Positions 10,794 through 21,500 of a stretch of 64,000 bases of DNA are shown piece after piece. The position numbers and the translations under genes are program-made. The notes under the pieces were generated by a model. It was not told the origin of the DNA. It saw only the letters and a program-made list of their open reading frames with translations, and did not search any database. This stretch comes from Neospora caninum Liverpool. Taxonomy: Eukaryota; Apicomplexa; Conoidasida; Eucoccidiorida; Sarcocystidae. The stretch lies in the NCBI RefSeq assembly GCF_000208865.1, contig NC_018390.1, positions 909,777 to 973,776 on the forward strand, written 5' to 3'. Each line of letters starts with the position of its first letter. Within the stretch, counting starts at the first letter, position 1.

Positions 10794-13700
10794 TTCTTTG
10801 TGGATATATTTTTTCTAGAGATTGTGCGTTCGCAGAACTTTTGACGTGTCTAGACCTTTCGGGAGGGTTCCTCATTATTTTTTTCTTTGCAAGCTCGGTT
10901 GAGAAACGTCGTCGCTGCTTCATATTTTCCAAAAATAACGCTGGTTCAAGGATTGTCTCTCGTTTGTTCTCTGTAATCCGCTAGTTCGGAATTCGTTTTG
11001 AACTCCGAAGGATTATTCATCGTCGAGCCAATTCATCGGTCAGCGAGGCGCTGTAATGTGATCTGGCAAGCGGTGGAATGCGGTCCGGGACAAATGAAGA
11101 GTGAAACCAAAGCAGGACACAGGTCGCTTGCCTTTCCGTTATAGCTCGCACTCGTGAAAGCAGCCCTTCACGTTGGAGAATATCTTACATTTTCCACGAA
11201 CACAACAATCCAGTCGACAGGCATCTCACAGTCGATGTGGTTCGGTCTTGAGAAACCAGACGACGTCAGGCAGCTTCCGTTAACGCGGGGCGAGATATCT
11301 GGTCTCGGTGCACTGTTCTTCTGTGGGGTGAGGGGTCATACGCAACGAAGCACGTAGTGTGGAAGGCAAGAGGTATCAACGGCAGAGGGAGTGTCTTTCT
11401 TTAGGAGTCGAAGGCACGCACAAATCCACAAAGATTCGTAGAGCTCCGAGAGAGGATGGAGAGTTGTGTGCGTCATGACTGTCACACGTAACTCAAAAAT
11501 GTGCATTTGGTGCCTGTTCACTGTCGAGCGGTCGAAAGGAACCGCGCGATAAAGTGAGAAACACTATCTTCAACTGGAGTGAAGCGGAAACAGCAAGAGG
11601 CGATTTCTTGGAAGTTCCAGAAACAATGTAAAGCCCTAAGATGAACCTGGACACAGGGAACCGTCTTCGTGTGGACGGAAAAGGAGCTTTTACCGGGGCA
11701 CGAGGTGTCGTGTGGTGAAGAAATACGGTGCTTGCAGGACTCCTGTTGCAGGACCTTGACTCTTGTAACTTATGAGATCAGGCAACACGCATTTCGGCGC
11801 AGCATCATTCAGCTTTCCTCGCGTCTCCACCTACGGAACCGTCTTTTTCGTTGAAGCCCGAGCGGCTTTTGGGACTGTAAGTGGAGCTGGAGAAGTAAAC
11901 AGATGAATACAACGTAAGATTAAATGGGGTCAGACAAAAAGCAGTTCAATGTATGTAACGGCTGTCACATGACTGAGTGAGAACAGTCACGATTTGCAAT
12001 ACGCGGAGCACAGCTGACTTCCAGAAGAAAGCAAAGATATCCTCAAGCTGACTGAAAGCGACGTCTGCTCGCTAACATGTTCAACGACTATCTTTTTGTT
12101 GTTTGGTTCATTGGTCGCGACTGGGCCCGTGAGCGGGGGGCTCTTGAGACCACTGCTCGGGGCACATTGACTGGCCGTTCTACCGAGTTGCGGCCCCCAA
12201 AACACGGCTCTCGATGCGGTTCAACACTTCTTTCTCTGCTCTGGAACAAAGGGTCACCATTCAAGTAACAAAGGATCCTCAGCCGTCATGTATCCCAGAG
12301 CCTCACGGAGTTGAGTCGTTGTGAAAAGTCGCCACCTGATTATGCGGGTAAAGCACAGATTATCCCTGGCAATATGTCTCCACAATATTTGCACAGCGCA
12401 TATCGTGAATACTTCTACTGCTTACTTTGATAGAAAATGCGCTGACGGTGTCGAGAAACTACAGCCTGCGGTAACAGGGCACCCTGTCGAAGTTCGTGGA
12501 CTTTCGGGGGCGCATGCAACGAGTGGCCCGAGGGGTAGAAACTGCCGCGCCCAGTGGTCCAACTGGTTCTTCTTACCCCTTCTCGTACACAACAGGACGC
12601 GTTATCCCGTTATTGAACGTGTATGTTTCCTCTCTTCTCGGAGCCCGTTCCAAGTGTGCCTTGCGGTGGCAAGCGATTTCCTCGCCTGTCGTGGTCCCCC
12701 CTGTCCCGATGTTGTTTGCTTGGAAGGAAGCCAGGAGCTCCATTTTGCCGTCTCTCTTGGGAGCCAGAGTGATTTCCTCTCTCTCAAGTGCAGCTTCCGA
12801 CCACAGACAGCGCTCCAGTGTGCCTGTGGTGTTGAAGACACTCGCTGGTTTGCCACTCACTGGAAGACCAGTCCCTTGACCTTCCCTTTTTTCGAGCTAC
12901 AAATGAGACGACTGACATCATGTCTAGTTCTAGGAGAAAATAGTCTCCTTCCTACGGCATCCGGATCTTCTGTTCCTTCAGCTTGGCTGCGCCCTCCCCG
13001 GGTTCCGGCAACCCCGCCTTTCTATGGGTGTACGGCGCTCGATTACTCGCACCATTTCTGGCGAAAATGCTCCAGCGCAATGCGAGATCGGAGCCGCGGG
13101 TGCTCTCTCCCGACACGGTGGCTGACCAGAGTTGAGGGCCCGCGGACCTTAGCGCTGAAGTCCGAATCCAAGGCAGGGGACATGACAGGAAAAGAGTGTG
13201 TCGGTGTCTTGCCCAAGGCACGACCCTCCACGGAGCACGGCAGAGGCAAATCTGATTCACCCGACGCGTGCGCAATCACCTCTATGGAGTCTACAGTATT
13301 ATTTCCGCGGTTCCCTTTGTTGCTTTCCGTTTCACCGGGTTCAGCCGCCAACGCTGTAGAATGTACGACACACGGTACAAGCATTCCTAGCGGCATTCAT
13401 CGGCTTCCGTTGTGTCCGCATTACAGCGCCATCTGCGGTCCCACGCCGGGCACGCAAGCTGACAACGAAATTGCGGCTTTATGCCCGTTTCCGAGGAAAC
13501 GGAAACTCGTGGGCGATGTTACTTGCTGCTCGGCACAGACCCAGGCAGTTCCTCGCATGGCGTCGCCTGGTCTCGCCAGAACTTGGGCGTCACCTCTGAC
13601 GTCACTAGATCCTTTCGGAAGTCGGATAGCTCTCAGTCTCGAAGGACTGTTTGCTGACGGAAGTAGACGGGGTTTCTCCCGTCGATCCTGGCAAACAAAT

Positions 13701-14790
13701 AAACGACTACGTTCGTATAAAGCAAAGAAGCGGAAGCGGTACATTCGACGAGGCGAAACGCTTCTTCGAGTCAGTTAGAGTTTTGATCTAGTCTCACGTT
13801 GCTGTCCTAAGTTGCGTAGAACTAACGGGAACCACCCAGCTCTTTGTCCCCGTGTTTTCACCTTATGCATATACGCCTGTAACTGCAAGTGGTTAGTGAA
13901 GCGTGGGTCTGATGAATTTTCCCCGTAAGGAAAAGAAACATAACAACGGCAGAGCATACGAAGGTTCAGTTGCCGTTGGAAACGAAAAAGACGCTGGGTT
14001 GGTTAATCGTTTTTGACTTTTCAGTTAGTCTCGTTGTAAACCTGGTGAGTCTGGTTACGAACAAAATCAATAATTTCGAAGTAATATGGTGTTGAGAAGT
14101 TTTCTGCCTAACAACTCTAGAGAACGTCCACGCTCCAGGGCACGAATTTGTGTAGCACTCGTTCAGACCTGATACGGACATGTACCGATGCGGTTCGGTG
14201 TTCCGCCTGTGAAGTTAGAGGTGGGCGAGTGACGCTGGCGTTGTCGGAGTGTGTTGCGGTGAAAAACCTCGCGAGCGAATGTGGCACTACATGCCACGCC
14301 GTGGAGAACGCGGTAATCACTTCATGGGAAGTCAGAACACTACTGTTCTCACATCTTGTGCTTGCCTGTTCGGGGCTTCTCGCTTTGGTACGACTCAGTG
14401 TGCACCGTACAGAAATAGCTCTGGCTTCCCACTCATAGTAGATACTTGATACTTGAGATTTCGCCGTAGTCTTTCTCAGTTTCGTGGTCTCTTGCGGTGT
14501 CTGTATGTGCAGGAGATAGTAACTGCACTTTACTGTAACCTTCCGGCGGAGATCCAGCTTCACGCGCATCTTATCACAACTACTGTGGCACTCTGTACTC
14601 TATCAGCTTGGATAGATGGGCCTCGCCGGGGATGGCACCATGGTTCAAGTTAAGCAGGCTCAAATATTTGAAACCGCTGTGGGGCATCGAGTAACGGCAA
14701 GGGCAGGAACTGGAGGAACGGCACGGTTGGTGGTGGTGTCAGCCCCGCATTGCTGTGGGAAGTTATGTGACAACTGGTCTGAGAAGATGA
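9866..14790. other. Long region without supported gene, left part of the accessory island
   Basis: Nothing convincing was found on either strand. A TA microsatellite lies at 10766-10793. An ATG-initiated frame of 478 codons runs from 12342 to 13778 (plus), but its composition looks like random translation: Arg, Ser, Cys and Trp are scattered, with no domain, signal peptide or repeat. The diverged copy of its 3' part at 18300-18509 does not keep the frame. Positions 13430-13650 are weakly alignable to 18300-18509, which marks the left flank of the duplication unit. Confidence 0.5.
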
Positions 14791-14874
14791 TGGTCTCTCA
14801 CGTTGGTCGCTTCCCTACCAAACAGTAGTTGCCCGCGTGAAGGGGGAAGTGTAAGCCTTTGAGGTAGGCGCCAA

Positions 14875-14893
14875 CCCCCCCCCCCACCCCCCC
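14875..14893. repeat. Poly-C tract (C11-A-C7)
   Basis: An interrupted homopolymer in the duplicated 5' flank. It is C16-A-C7 in copy 2 (18694-18717) and is the main length difference between the two copies. Confidence 0.9.
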
Positions 14894-16280
14894 ACAGCTT
14901 TATTTGTTTAGCTAAAATGGAGGGATTCCTACAGTCCGCTGGAATGGCAGCTAGCAGTGTGCTGGCTGAATTCCCAGAAACGTGTAGAATAGGGAACGCG
15001 ACGCATCTTTCGTAGATGCGGGGTCTCTGCATGTGTCTAGCTTCGGGCCTGGAATACACCAATTCCTCGTAGTGTACAGCCTGTCGCTTCGAGGGTTGAG
15101 GCGAGGAGACACCCGTTTGATCCAATATGAGCGGGTACCGGGCTTCATATTACCCAGTGGACTGTGGCGTCGTGGGAGAAACAGGGATGCTCTTTGGACT
15201 AAGCGACGGATGTATTGGAAGAACAATTTAGCCCGGAGACAAAGACACCCGTGAAACGGCCTGTAACATTGGCAACATACCCGTTCCACCAGGTAGCGTG
15301 CCGAGACTGGTCCCACAACTTTGGGACGTGTCCTGGAGCCGCTCTGCAAGAACGCCAAATTACACGGCCCCCAAGGCGGCGTTTCCGCGATTGTGTGCAG
15401 CTCGAACCCGGGAGAATCCCAGATCTGGAATGCCCCTCACAAATGCCCCGATGCAGGCCCTGAGACAAAGCCACCCTTGGCGCTTTCGTTTGACGAGATC
15501 ATTCAATTTTAGCACCTCTCAAGCCGTGCATTATCTAGTCGGTAGTCTCTGGATGAGTGTAGCACGACTGCACAGTGCCTGCCCCGCGACCGGGGGAAAG
15601 GGTGGGGGCGAGCAAATGTTTTGTATCTCACATGGAGGAAATGGCTGTATCCACGTTTTTTACCTTCGTCCCTGCCTCGAGCACAGTCAGTTATGGCGTC
15701 GTCTTTTTTGGCTGTTGGGCTGAGGTCCTCGCGAAGGGAGATATCTGGGTTTTCTCACGCTAGGCCCGCGCCGGCGGTTTGTCTCTGGCCTTGGCGGGGG
15801 CCAACCGGCATCGGCAAGCATCACGCGCCTCATTCCGGGGGGACGGCGGCGTCGCGACGTGCTTCTGGAGAACTCTAGCGTTGCAAGAGTTTTGGATCGT
15901 GTTAAACTTCCTTCGGATTTCGCCTGCTCCCCCGAAAATGGTGTATTGTACCACTCTTGCTCCAACCCACTCTCCTGCATCGCATGCCTTATAATCCCCC
16001 GTCCACGCCCGACATCGAGACCCCTACTGGGTACCCAATTTCGCCGCGAGTATTGGCCGGGCTCTCTGGAGCTGGATAACCTGCGTTGCCAGTCTGCGGA
16101 CGAGGAGCGGCGCCTGTGTACTGAACGGTGGAGCAATACTTGAGCAGGTTTTTCTCCTCGTAGGACTAGGTATGAAAAGGCTCGACACTGTTTTATTCCT
16201 TCGATGCATCCACCGCAATTCAGGCGGTTTTGTGTCTTTGGAGATTATTTAAAAACCGCGTAGTCTGTTCCCAAGTCAAG

Positions 16281-17396
16281 ATGGCATCGACGCCGGTCCG
16301 CGTTGTCTGCTTGACTTTTCTCATGGCCACGGTCTGGTCCTGCGCCGGCTCCGAGCCAAATGCCACCCTGGTTGCAACCGATTTCGCCGCCACAATCCCG
16401 AAAGACGGGCTTCCAGCGGACGTTGAGGAAACCTTTTACCTCCTGCCATCCCAGACCCTCGCGGTTCTCGACTTCACCAACACTGCGGCTTTTTTGCCAG
16501 CGAGCAGCGACAGCTCAACAAGATCGACGGGCGACGTCAGCAGCAGTGCTTATGTATTTGAGAATGGAGAGTGCAACTTCGACGAGATCATCGAGTACAC
16601 GCAACTCTTTCCTGGCTACGAGGCACCAGTATGGGTTCGCGCTTCGTCTTCCGTGGAGGGCGTAGAAGAAGAGGATTCGGCAAGCGTCACGACGTACAGA
16701 TTTACGAATCCTCCTAAGGAAAACTTGAATGGAGGAGTTAGTTTTTGCGTTAGGTTCAAGGCGGTCAGAGCTCCCTCACCAGACTCAGAAGGCACGTTGA
16801 CGACCACACAGAAACCTGTTATCGTGGAAACGGAAACTGCGCCACCAACCTCACAGCCTCCGCAGACGAACGGAGGATCGTCAGACAACGTAGCAGGAGA
16901 ATCGGATGGCGGCTTGGCAGGAGGATCGGGTGGCGGAGGCGGGGGATCAACGGGAGAGGGTAGCACGGTCGCGCCGCCTGCCGCTGGTAAACCTACCGAT
17001 GGTGGTCAAAATGAGAATACCAGTAGTTCAGGTCATGGCGAAAGTTCCGGTATTCCATCAGGGAGCGTAAGTGACTCCAGTCCTGACGGCGATGGACACA
17101 AGACTGAAGAGCAATTGCCACAGGAAGAGAAACAAGAGCTCCTGGACGGATCCTCGAAAGTTGAGGGCGATTCGCCTTCGGGCCCCTCAGTTTCATCACC
17201 AACCGGAACTCCCGTTCAGAGAGATGCTCTTGGTAGCGGCTCACTGTCGAGGAGGCTGTCTGAGCAACACGATACAAAAGAGACGTTCTACCTGACGATT
17301 AAAGTGCATTCCGCTGCTTGGAGTCTCGCGAACAGCAAGGCTCCACTGTTAATTGCTCTTCCTCCCATGGCAGCTGCTATGCTGCAGATCTTCTAA
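16281..17396 (+). CDS. Secreted coccidian family-A-like protein, copy 1, with TEXEL-like motif
   Basis: 371 residues in one exon, starting at the ATG after CCCAAGTCAAG. A signal peptide covers residues 1 to about 23 (VVCLTFLMATVWSCAG). Residues about 24-190 form a Cys-poor domain typical of the multigene 'Toxoplasma gondii family A' proteins (ATDFAATIP... FENGECNF... FPGYEAPVWVR... GGVSFCVRFK). A Gly/Ser/Pro/Thr-rich low-complexity linker follows (about 200-315). Next comes RRLSE at residues 324-328, matching the RRLxE TEXEL consensus cut by the Golgi protease ASP5 in dense-granule export. The protein ends in a hydrophobic tail (APLLIALPPMAAAMLQIF) that could be a membrane anchor or GPI signal. 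Secretion and ASP5 processing are inferred. The family name is from memory of its conserved phrases and is less certain than the gene itself. Confidence 0.8.
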   Translation: MASTPVRVVCLTFLMATVWSCAGSEPNATLVATDFAATIPKDGLPADVEETFYLLPSQTLAVLDFTNTAAFLPASSDSSTRSTGDVSSSAYVFENGECNFDEIIEYTQLFPGYEAPVWVRASSSVEGVEEEDSASVTTYRFTNPPKENLNGGVSFCVRFKAVRAPSPDSEGTLTTTQKPVIVETETAPPTSQPPQTNGGSSDNVAGESDGGLAGGSGGGGGGSTGEGSTVAPPAAGKPTDGGQNENTSSSGHGESSGIPSGSVSDSSPDGDGHKTEEQLPQEEKQELLDGSSKVEGDSPSGPSVSSPTGTPVQRDALGSGSLSRRLSEQHDTKETFYLTIKVHSAAWSLANSKAPLLIALPPMAAAMLQIF

Positions 17397-17706
17397 TGAT
17401 GTAGAGCGAGGGAGAGGCGGGCTGGCGTAAATGTTCATCCATGGCCGACCAGAGAGCAGACGTGAAACAGCCTAGGGCGCTTCACGGCATGAATTGGGCA
17501 TTGGGCGTGAAAAAGACGGATTTTGCTACTGGGCTGCCACGGTACTGATTGCTGGTACCTTCCCATTCTTGTCTCTGTCGCCCATAACGGCAACAATGAC
17601 TACGAAGATGATGTATGTTGAATTGAAGTGGCTTCGCTTCAAAGGTCGGGTGTCGAAACGAAATGCTACCTCGCTGGACTGAGGAGGTGGAGAACTGGGG
17701 AGCACT

Positions 17707-18509
17707 CTAGCTAGCAGGCATCCAGAATGTTCATGAATCCCTGCCGTTCACCGCCCGGAATGCATAGACGGGCACACCCCTGCTTGTAGCTGTGTCTCAT
17801 CAAGGGCCGAGCTTGAAGACACAGACGAGTGGCTATTTAGCTGAGCATGGCGCAGGAAAAGAAGTACGTTGGCAACTGGACTGAGAGGCGCCGATGGCGC
17901 ACGACAGAGATGTTCTCGCTTTGACTTCTTCAGCGAGACAGGGACGAACCTTACCTTGCAATTGCAAAGTTGAACGGTTTAACTTCGTGTTGTCAACCAA
18001 CACACTCCTCACCTTCTCGCCTCAACAGAGACGGCGTCGTCTCGCATGACTGAGCCACATCATTCCCTGTCCCCCGTTTTACTATTTTCAGGCAGGCGTC
18101 TTTTACAGAACACCTCTTGTCACAGACGCCACGGCTTGTGCATTTGAGCCTTCCTCTTGCTTGTTCTATTTGGGACAATTAACCGTAGGGCAGGCACATG
18201 GTTTCGACGTTACAGCCGTGCACGACAAAAAGCTTTCTCTCTCCCACTTGGACCGCGTTATGTAGCCATAACCCCCCCCCCCTCCAGCTATAGTTTGTAG
18301 TCCGATGGCGGTCGCGCAAGTTGATAACGGGAGGCATAAAGTACTGCCGTCCCTGAGAAAAATTGAAATCTGCGGCGGTGTTACTTGCTGCTGACGGCAG
18401 ACAAGGCCAGGTCAGTACAAGGAATGCATCGTATGATCTCGCCGGAGCACGGGCGCTACCAATGATTTCACTCGGTCCCGCTGGAAATCCTGTCTCGCTG
18501 TTGGAAGCG
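17707..18509. other. Spacer between duplicated units: diverged homologous flanks
   Basis: No gene is seen. About 17710-18250 aligns only patchily with 21500-22060; for example, a CCGTTTTACT block and a GACGTTAC block are shared in order. About 18300-18509 aligns patchily with 13430-13650, sharing TGTTACTTGCTGCT. A C11 run sits at 18272-18282. These stretches look like the old, decayed edges of the duplication unit. Confidence 0.6.
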
Positions 18510-18609
18510 NNNNNNNNNNNNNNNNNNNNNNNNNNNNNNNNNNNNNNNNNNNNNNNNNNNNNNNNNNNNNNNNNNNNNNNNNNNNNNNNNNNNNNNNNNN
18601 NNNNNNNNN
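18510..18609. other. Assembly gap (100 N)
   Basis: Exactly 100 N. The left side corresponds to about 13650 and the right side to 14791 of copy 1, so roughly 1.1 kb of the unit is probably missing rather than 100 bases. Confidence 0.95.
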
Positions 18610-21500
18610 TGGTCTCTCACGTTGGTCGCTTCCCTACCAAACAGTAGTTGCCCGCGTGAAGGGGGAAGTGTAAGCCTTTGAGGTAGGCGCCAACCCCCCC
18701 CCCCCCCCCACCCCCCCACAGCTTTATTTGTTTAGCTAAAATGGAGGGATTCCTACAGTCCGCTGGAATGGCAGCTAGCAGTGTGCTGGCTGAATTCCCA
18801 GAAACGTGTAGAATAGGGAACGCGACGCATCTTTCGTAGATGCGGGGTCTCTGCATGTGTCTAGCTTCGGGCCTGGAATACACCAATTCCTCGTAGTGTA
18901 CAGCCTGTCGCTTCGAGGGTTGAGGCGAGGAGACACCCGTTTGATCCAATATGAGCGGGTACCGGGCTTCATATTACCCAGTGGACTGTGGCGTCGTGGG
19001 AGAAACAGGGATGCTCTTTGGACTAAGCGACGGATGTATTGGAAGAACAATTTAGCCCGGAGACAAAGACACCCGTGAAACGGCCTGTAACATTGGCAAC
19101 ATACCCGTTCCACCAGGTAGCGTGCCGAGACTGGTCCCACAACTTTGGGACGTGTCCTGGAGCCGCTCTGCAAGAACGCCAAATTACACGGCCCCCAAGG
19201 CGGCGTTTCCGCGATTGTGTGCAGCTCGAACCCGGGAGAATCCCAGATCTGGAATGCCCCTCACAAATGCCCCGATGCAGGCCCTGAGACAAAGCCACCC
19301 TTGGCGCTTTCGTTTGACGAGATCATTCAATTTTAGCACCTCTCAAGCCGTGCATTATCTAGTCGGTAGTCTCTGGATGAGTGTAGCACGACTGCACAGT
19401 GCCTGCCCCGCGACCGGGGGAAAGGGTGGGGGCGAGCAAATGGTTTGTACCTCACGTGGAGGAAATGGCTGTATCCACGTTTTTTACCTTCGTCCCTGCC
19501 TCGAGCACAGTCAGTTATGGAGTCGTCTTTTTTGGCTGTTGGGCTGAGGTCCTCGCGAAGGGAGATATCTGGGTTTTCTCACGCTAGGCCCGCGCCGGCG
19601 GTTTGTCTCTGGCCTTGGCGGGGGCCAACCGGCATCGGCAAGCATCACGCGCCTCATTCCGGGGGGACGGCGGCGTCGCGACGTGCTTCTGGAGAACTCT
19701 AGCGTTGCAAGAGTTTTGGATCGTGTTAAACTTCCTTCGGATTTCGCCTGCTCCCCCGAAAATGGTGTATTGTACCACTCTTGCTCCAACCCACTCTCCT
19801 GCATCGCATGCCTTATAATCCCCCGTCCACGCCCGACATCGAGACCCCTACTGGGTACCCAATTTCGCCGCGAGTATTGGCCGGGCTCTCTGGAGCTGGA
19901 TAACCTGCGTTGCCAGTCTGCGGACGAGGAGCGGCGCCTGTGTACTGAACGGTGGAGCAATACTTGAGCAGGTTTTTCTCCTCGTAGGACTAGGTATGAA
20001 AAGGCTCGACACTGTTTTATTCCTTCGATGCATCCACCGCAATTCAGGCGGTTTTGTGTCTTTGGCGATTATTTAAAAACCGCGTAGTCTGTTCCCAAGT
20101 CAAGATGGCATCGACGCCGGTCCGCGTTGTCTGCTTGACTTTTCTCATGGCCACGGTCTGGTCCTGCGCCGGCTCCGAGCCAAATGCCACCCTGGTTGCA
20201 ACCGATTTCGCCGCCACAATCCCGAAAGACGGGCTTCCAGCGGACGTTGAGGAAACCTTTTACCTCCTGCCATCCCAGACCCTCGCGGTTCTCGACTTCA
20301 CCAACACTGCGGCTTTTTTGCCAGCGAGCAGCGACAGCTCAACAAGATCGACGGGCGACGTCAGCAGCAGTGCTTATGTATTTGAGAATGGAGAGTGCAA
20401 CTTCGACGAGATCATCGAGTACACGCAACTCTTTCCTGGCTACGAGGCACCAGTATGGGTTCGCGCTTCGTCTTCCGTGGAGGGCGTAGAAGAAGAGGAT
20501 TCGGCAAGCGTCACGACGTACAGATTTACGAATCCTCCTAAGGAAAACTTGAATGGAGGAGTTAGTTTTTGCGTTAGGTTCAAGGCGGTCAGAGCTCCCT
20601 CACCAGACTCAGAAGGCACGTTGACGACCACACAGAAACCTGTTATCGTGGAAACGGAAACTGCGCCGTCAACCTCACAGCCTCCGCAGACGAACGGAGG
20701 ATCGTCAGGCAACGTGGCAGGAGGATCGGATGGCCCACCCGAGGGGCCAACGGAGCAAAATGATTCGGAGGAGGCGCCAGGACCTGGGTCGACTCCCTCT
20801 GGAGGTGAAGGTGGCGACGGTTCCAGCAGCTCAGGTGAGAGTGTGGATCCCGATAACTCACAGCAAAACCAAAACGCCAATCAAGACGTTCAGGACAGCA
20901 ACAATCCCGAAGACGGGATACACAAGAATGAGGAATCAGATTTCCCGAATAAGTTGCCGGAAGGCCAGAGTGGCCCGGGCCACTCAGTTTCATCACCAAC
21001 CGGAACTCCCGTTCAGGGAGATGCTCTTGCTAGCGGCTCACTGTCGAGGAGGCTGTCTGAGCAACACGATACAAAAGAGACGTTCTACCTGACGATTAAA
21101 GTGCATTCCGCTGCTTGGAGCCTCGCGAACAGCAAGGCTCCACTGTTAATTGCTCTTCCTCCCATGGCAACTGCTATGCTGCAGATCTTCTGATGATGTA
21201 GAGCGAGGGAGAGGCGGGCTGGCGTAAATGCTCATCCGTGGCCGACCGGAGAGCAGACGTGAAACAGCCTAGGGCGCTTCACGGCATGCATTGGGCATTG
21301 GGCGTGAAAAAGACGGATTTTGCTACTGGGCTGCCACGGTACTGATTGCTGGTACCTTCCCATTCTTGTCTCTGTCGCCCATAACGGCAACAATGACTAC
21401 GAAGATGATGTATGCCGAATTGAAGTGGCTTCGCTTCAAAGGTCGGGTGTCGAAACGAAATGCTACCTCGCTGGACTGAGGGGGTGGAGAACTGGGGAGC
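18610..21500. repeat. Near-identical segmental duplication, copy 2
   Basis: The partner of 14791-17706. Scattered single-base differences are visible (for example TTGTATC/TTGTACC near 19447 and GGAGAT/GGCGAT near 20067). The linker of the encoded protein is fully different at about 20732-20980. Confidence 0.95.
20105..21193 (+). CDS. Secreted coccidian family-A-like protein, copy 2, with TEXEL-like motif
   Basis: 362 residues, single exon. The first ~190 residues (signal peptide and folded domain) are identical to copy 1, down to the DNA. From about residue 191 the linker differs: Asn/Gln/Asp/Glu-rich (DNSQQNQNANQDVQ) instead of Gly-rich. Identity resumes at VSSPTGTPVQ. RRLSE lies at residues 315-319, followed by the same C-terminal hydrophobic tail. 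Expression is probably driven by the same flank as copy 1, because about 1.5 kb upstream is shared. The same caveats apply to the family name and to ASP5 processing. Confidence 0.8.
   Translation: MASTPVRVVCLTFLMATVWSCAGSEPNATLVATDFAATIPKDGLPADVEETFYLLPSQTLAVLDFTNTAAFLPASSDSSTRSTGDVSSSAYVFENGECNFDEIIEYTQLFPGYEAPVWVRASSSVEGVEEEDSASVTTYRFTNPPKENLNGGVSFCVRFKAVRAPSPDSEGTLTTTQKPVIVETETAPSTSQPPQTNGGSSGNVAGGSDGPPEGPTEQNDSEEAPGPGSTPSGGEGGDGSSSSGESVDPDNSQQNQNANQDVQDSNNPEDGIHKNEESDFPNKLPEGQSGPGHSVSSPTGTPVQGDALASGSLSRRLSEQHDTKETFYLTIKVHSAAWSLANSKAPLLIALPPMATAMLQIF

Larger units (their letters stand above)
14791..17706. repeat. Near-identical segmental duplication, copy 1
   Basis: The sequence from TGGTCTCTCACGTTGG at 14791 to about 17706 matches 18610-21500 almost base for base. 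The offset is 3819 bases, then 3824 after a poly-C run that is five bases longer in copy 2. The only large mismatch block is the linker of the encoded protein (about 16908-17183). The unit contains about 1.5 kb of 5' flank, the family gene and about 300 bases of 3' flank. Confidence 0.95.

Noticed and set aside
12342..13778. Open frame of 478 codons from an ATG, plus strand
   Set aside because: There is no domain, signal, repeat or compositional bias. The diverged duplicate of its 3' part (18300-18509) does not keep the frame. Probably chance in DNA of balanced base composition.
15395..15440. tRNA B-box-like GGTTCGAGCT on the minus strand (and its copy near 19220)
   Set aside because: No matching A box, acceptor stem or anticodon stem could be folded around it.
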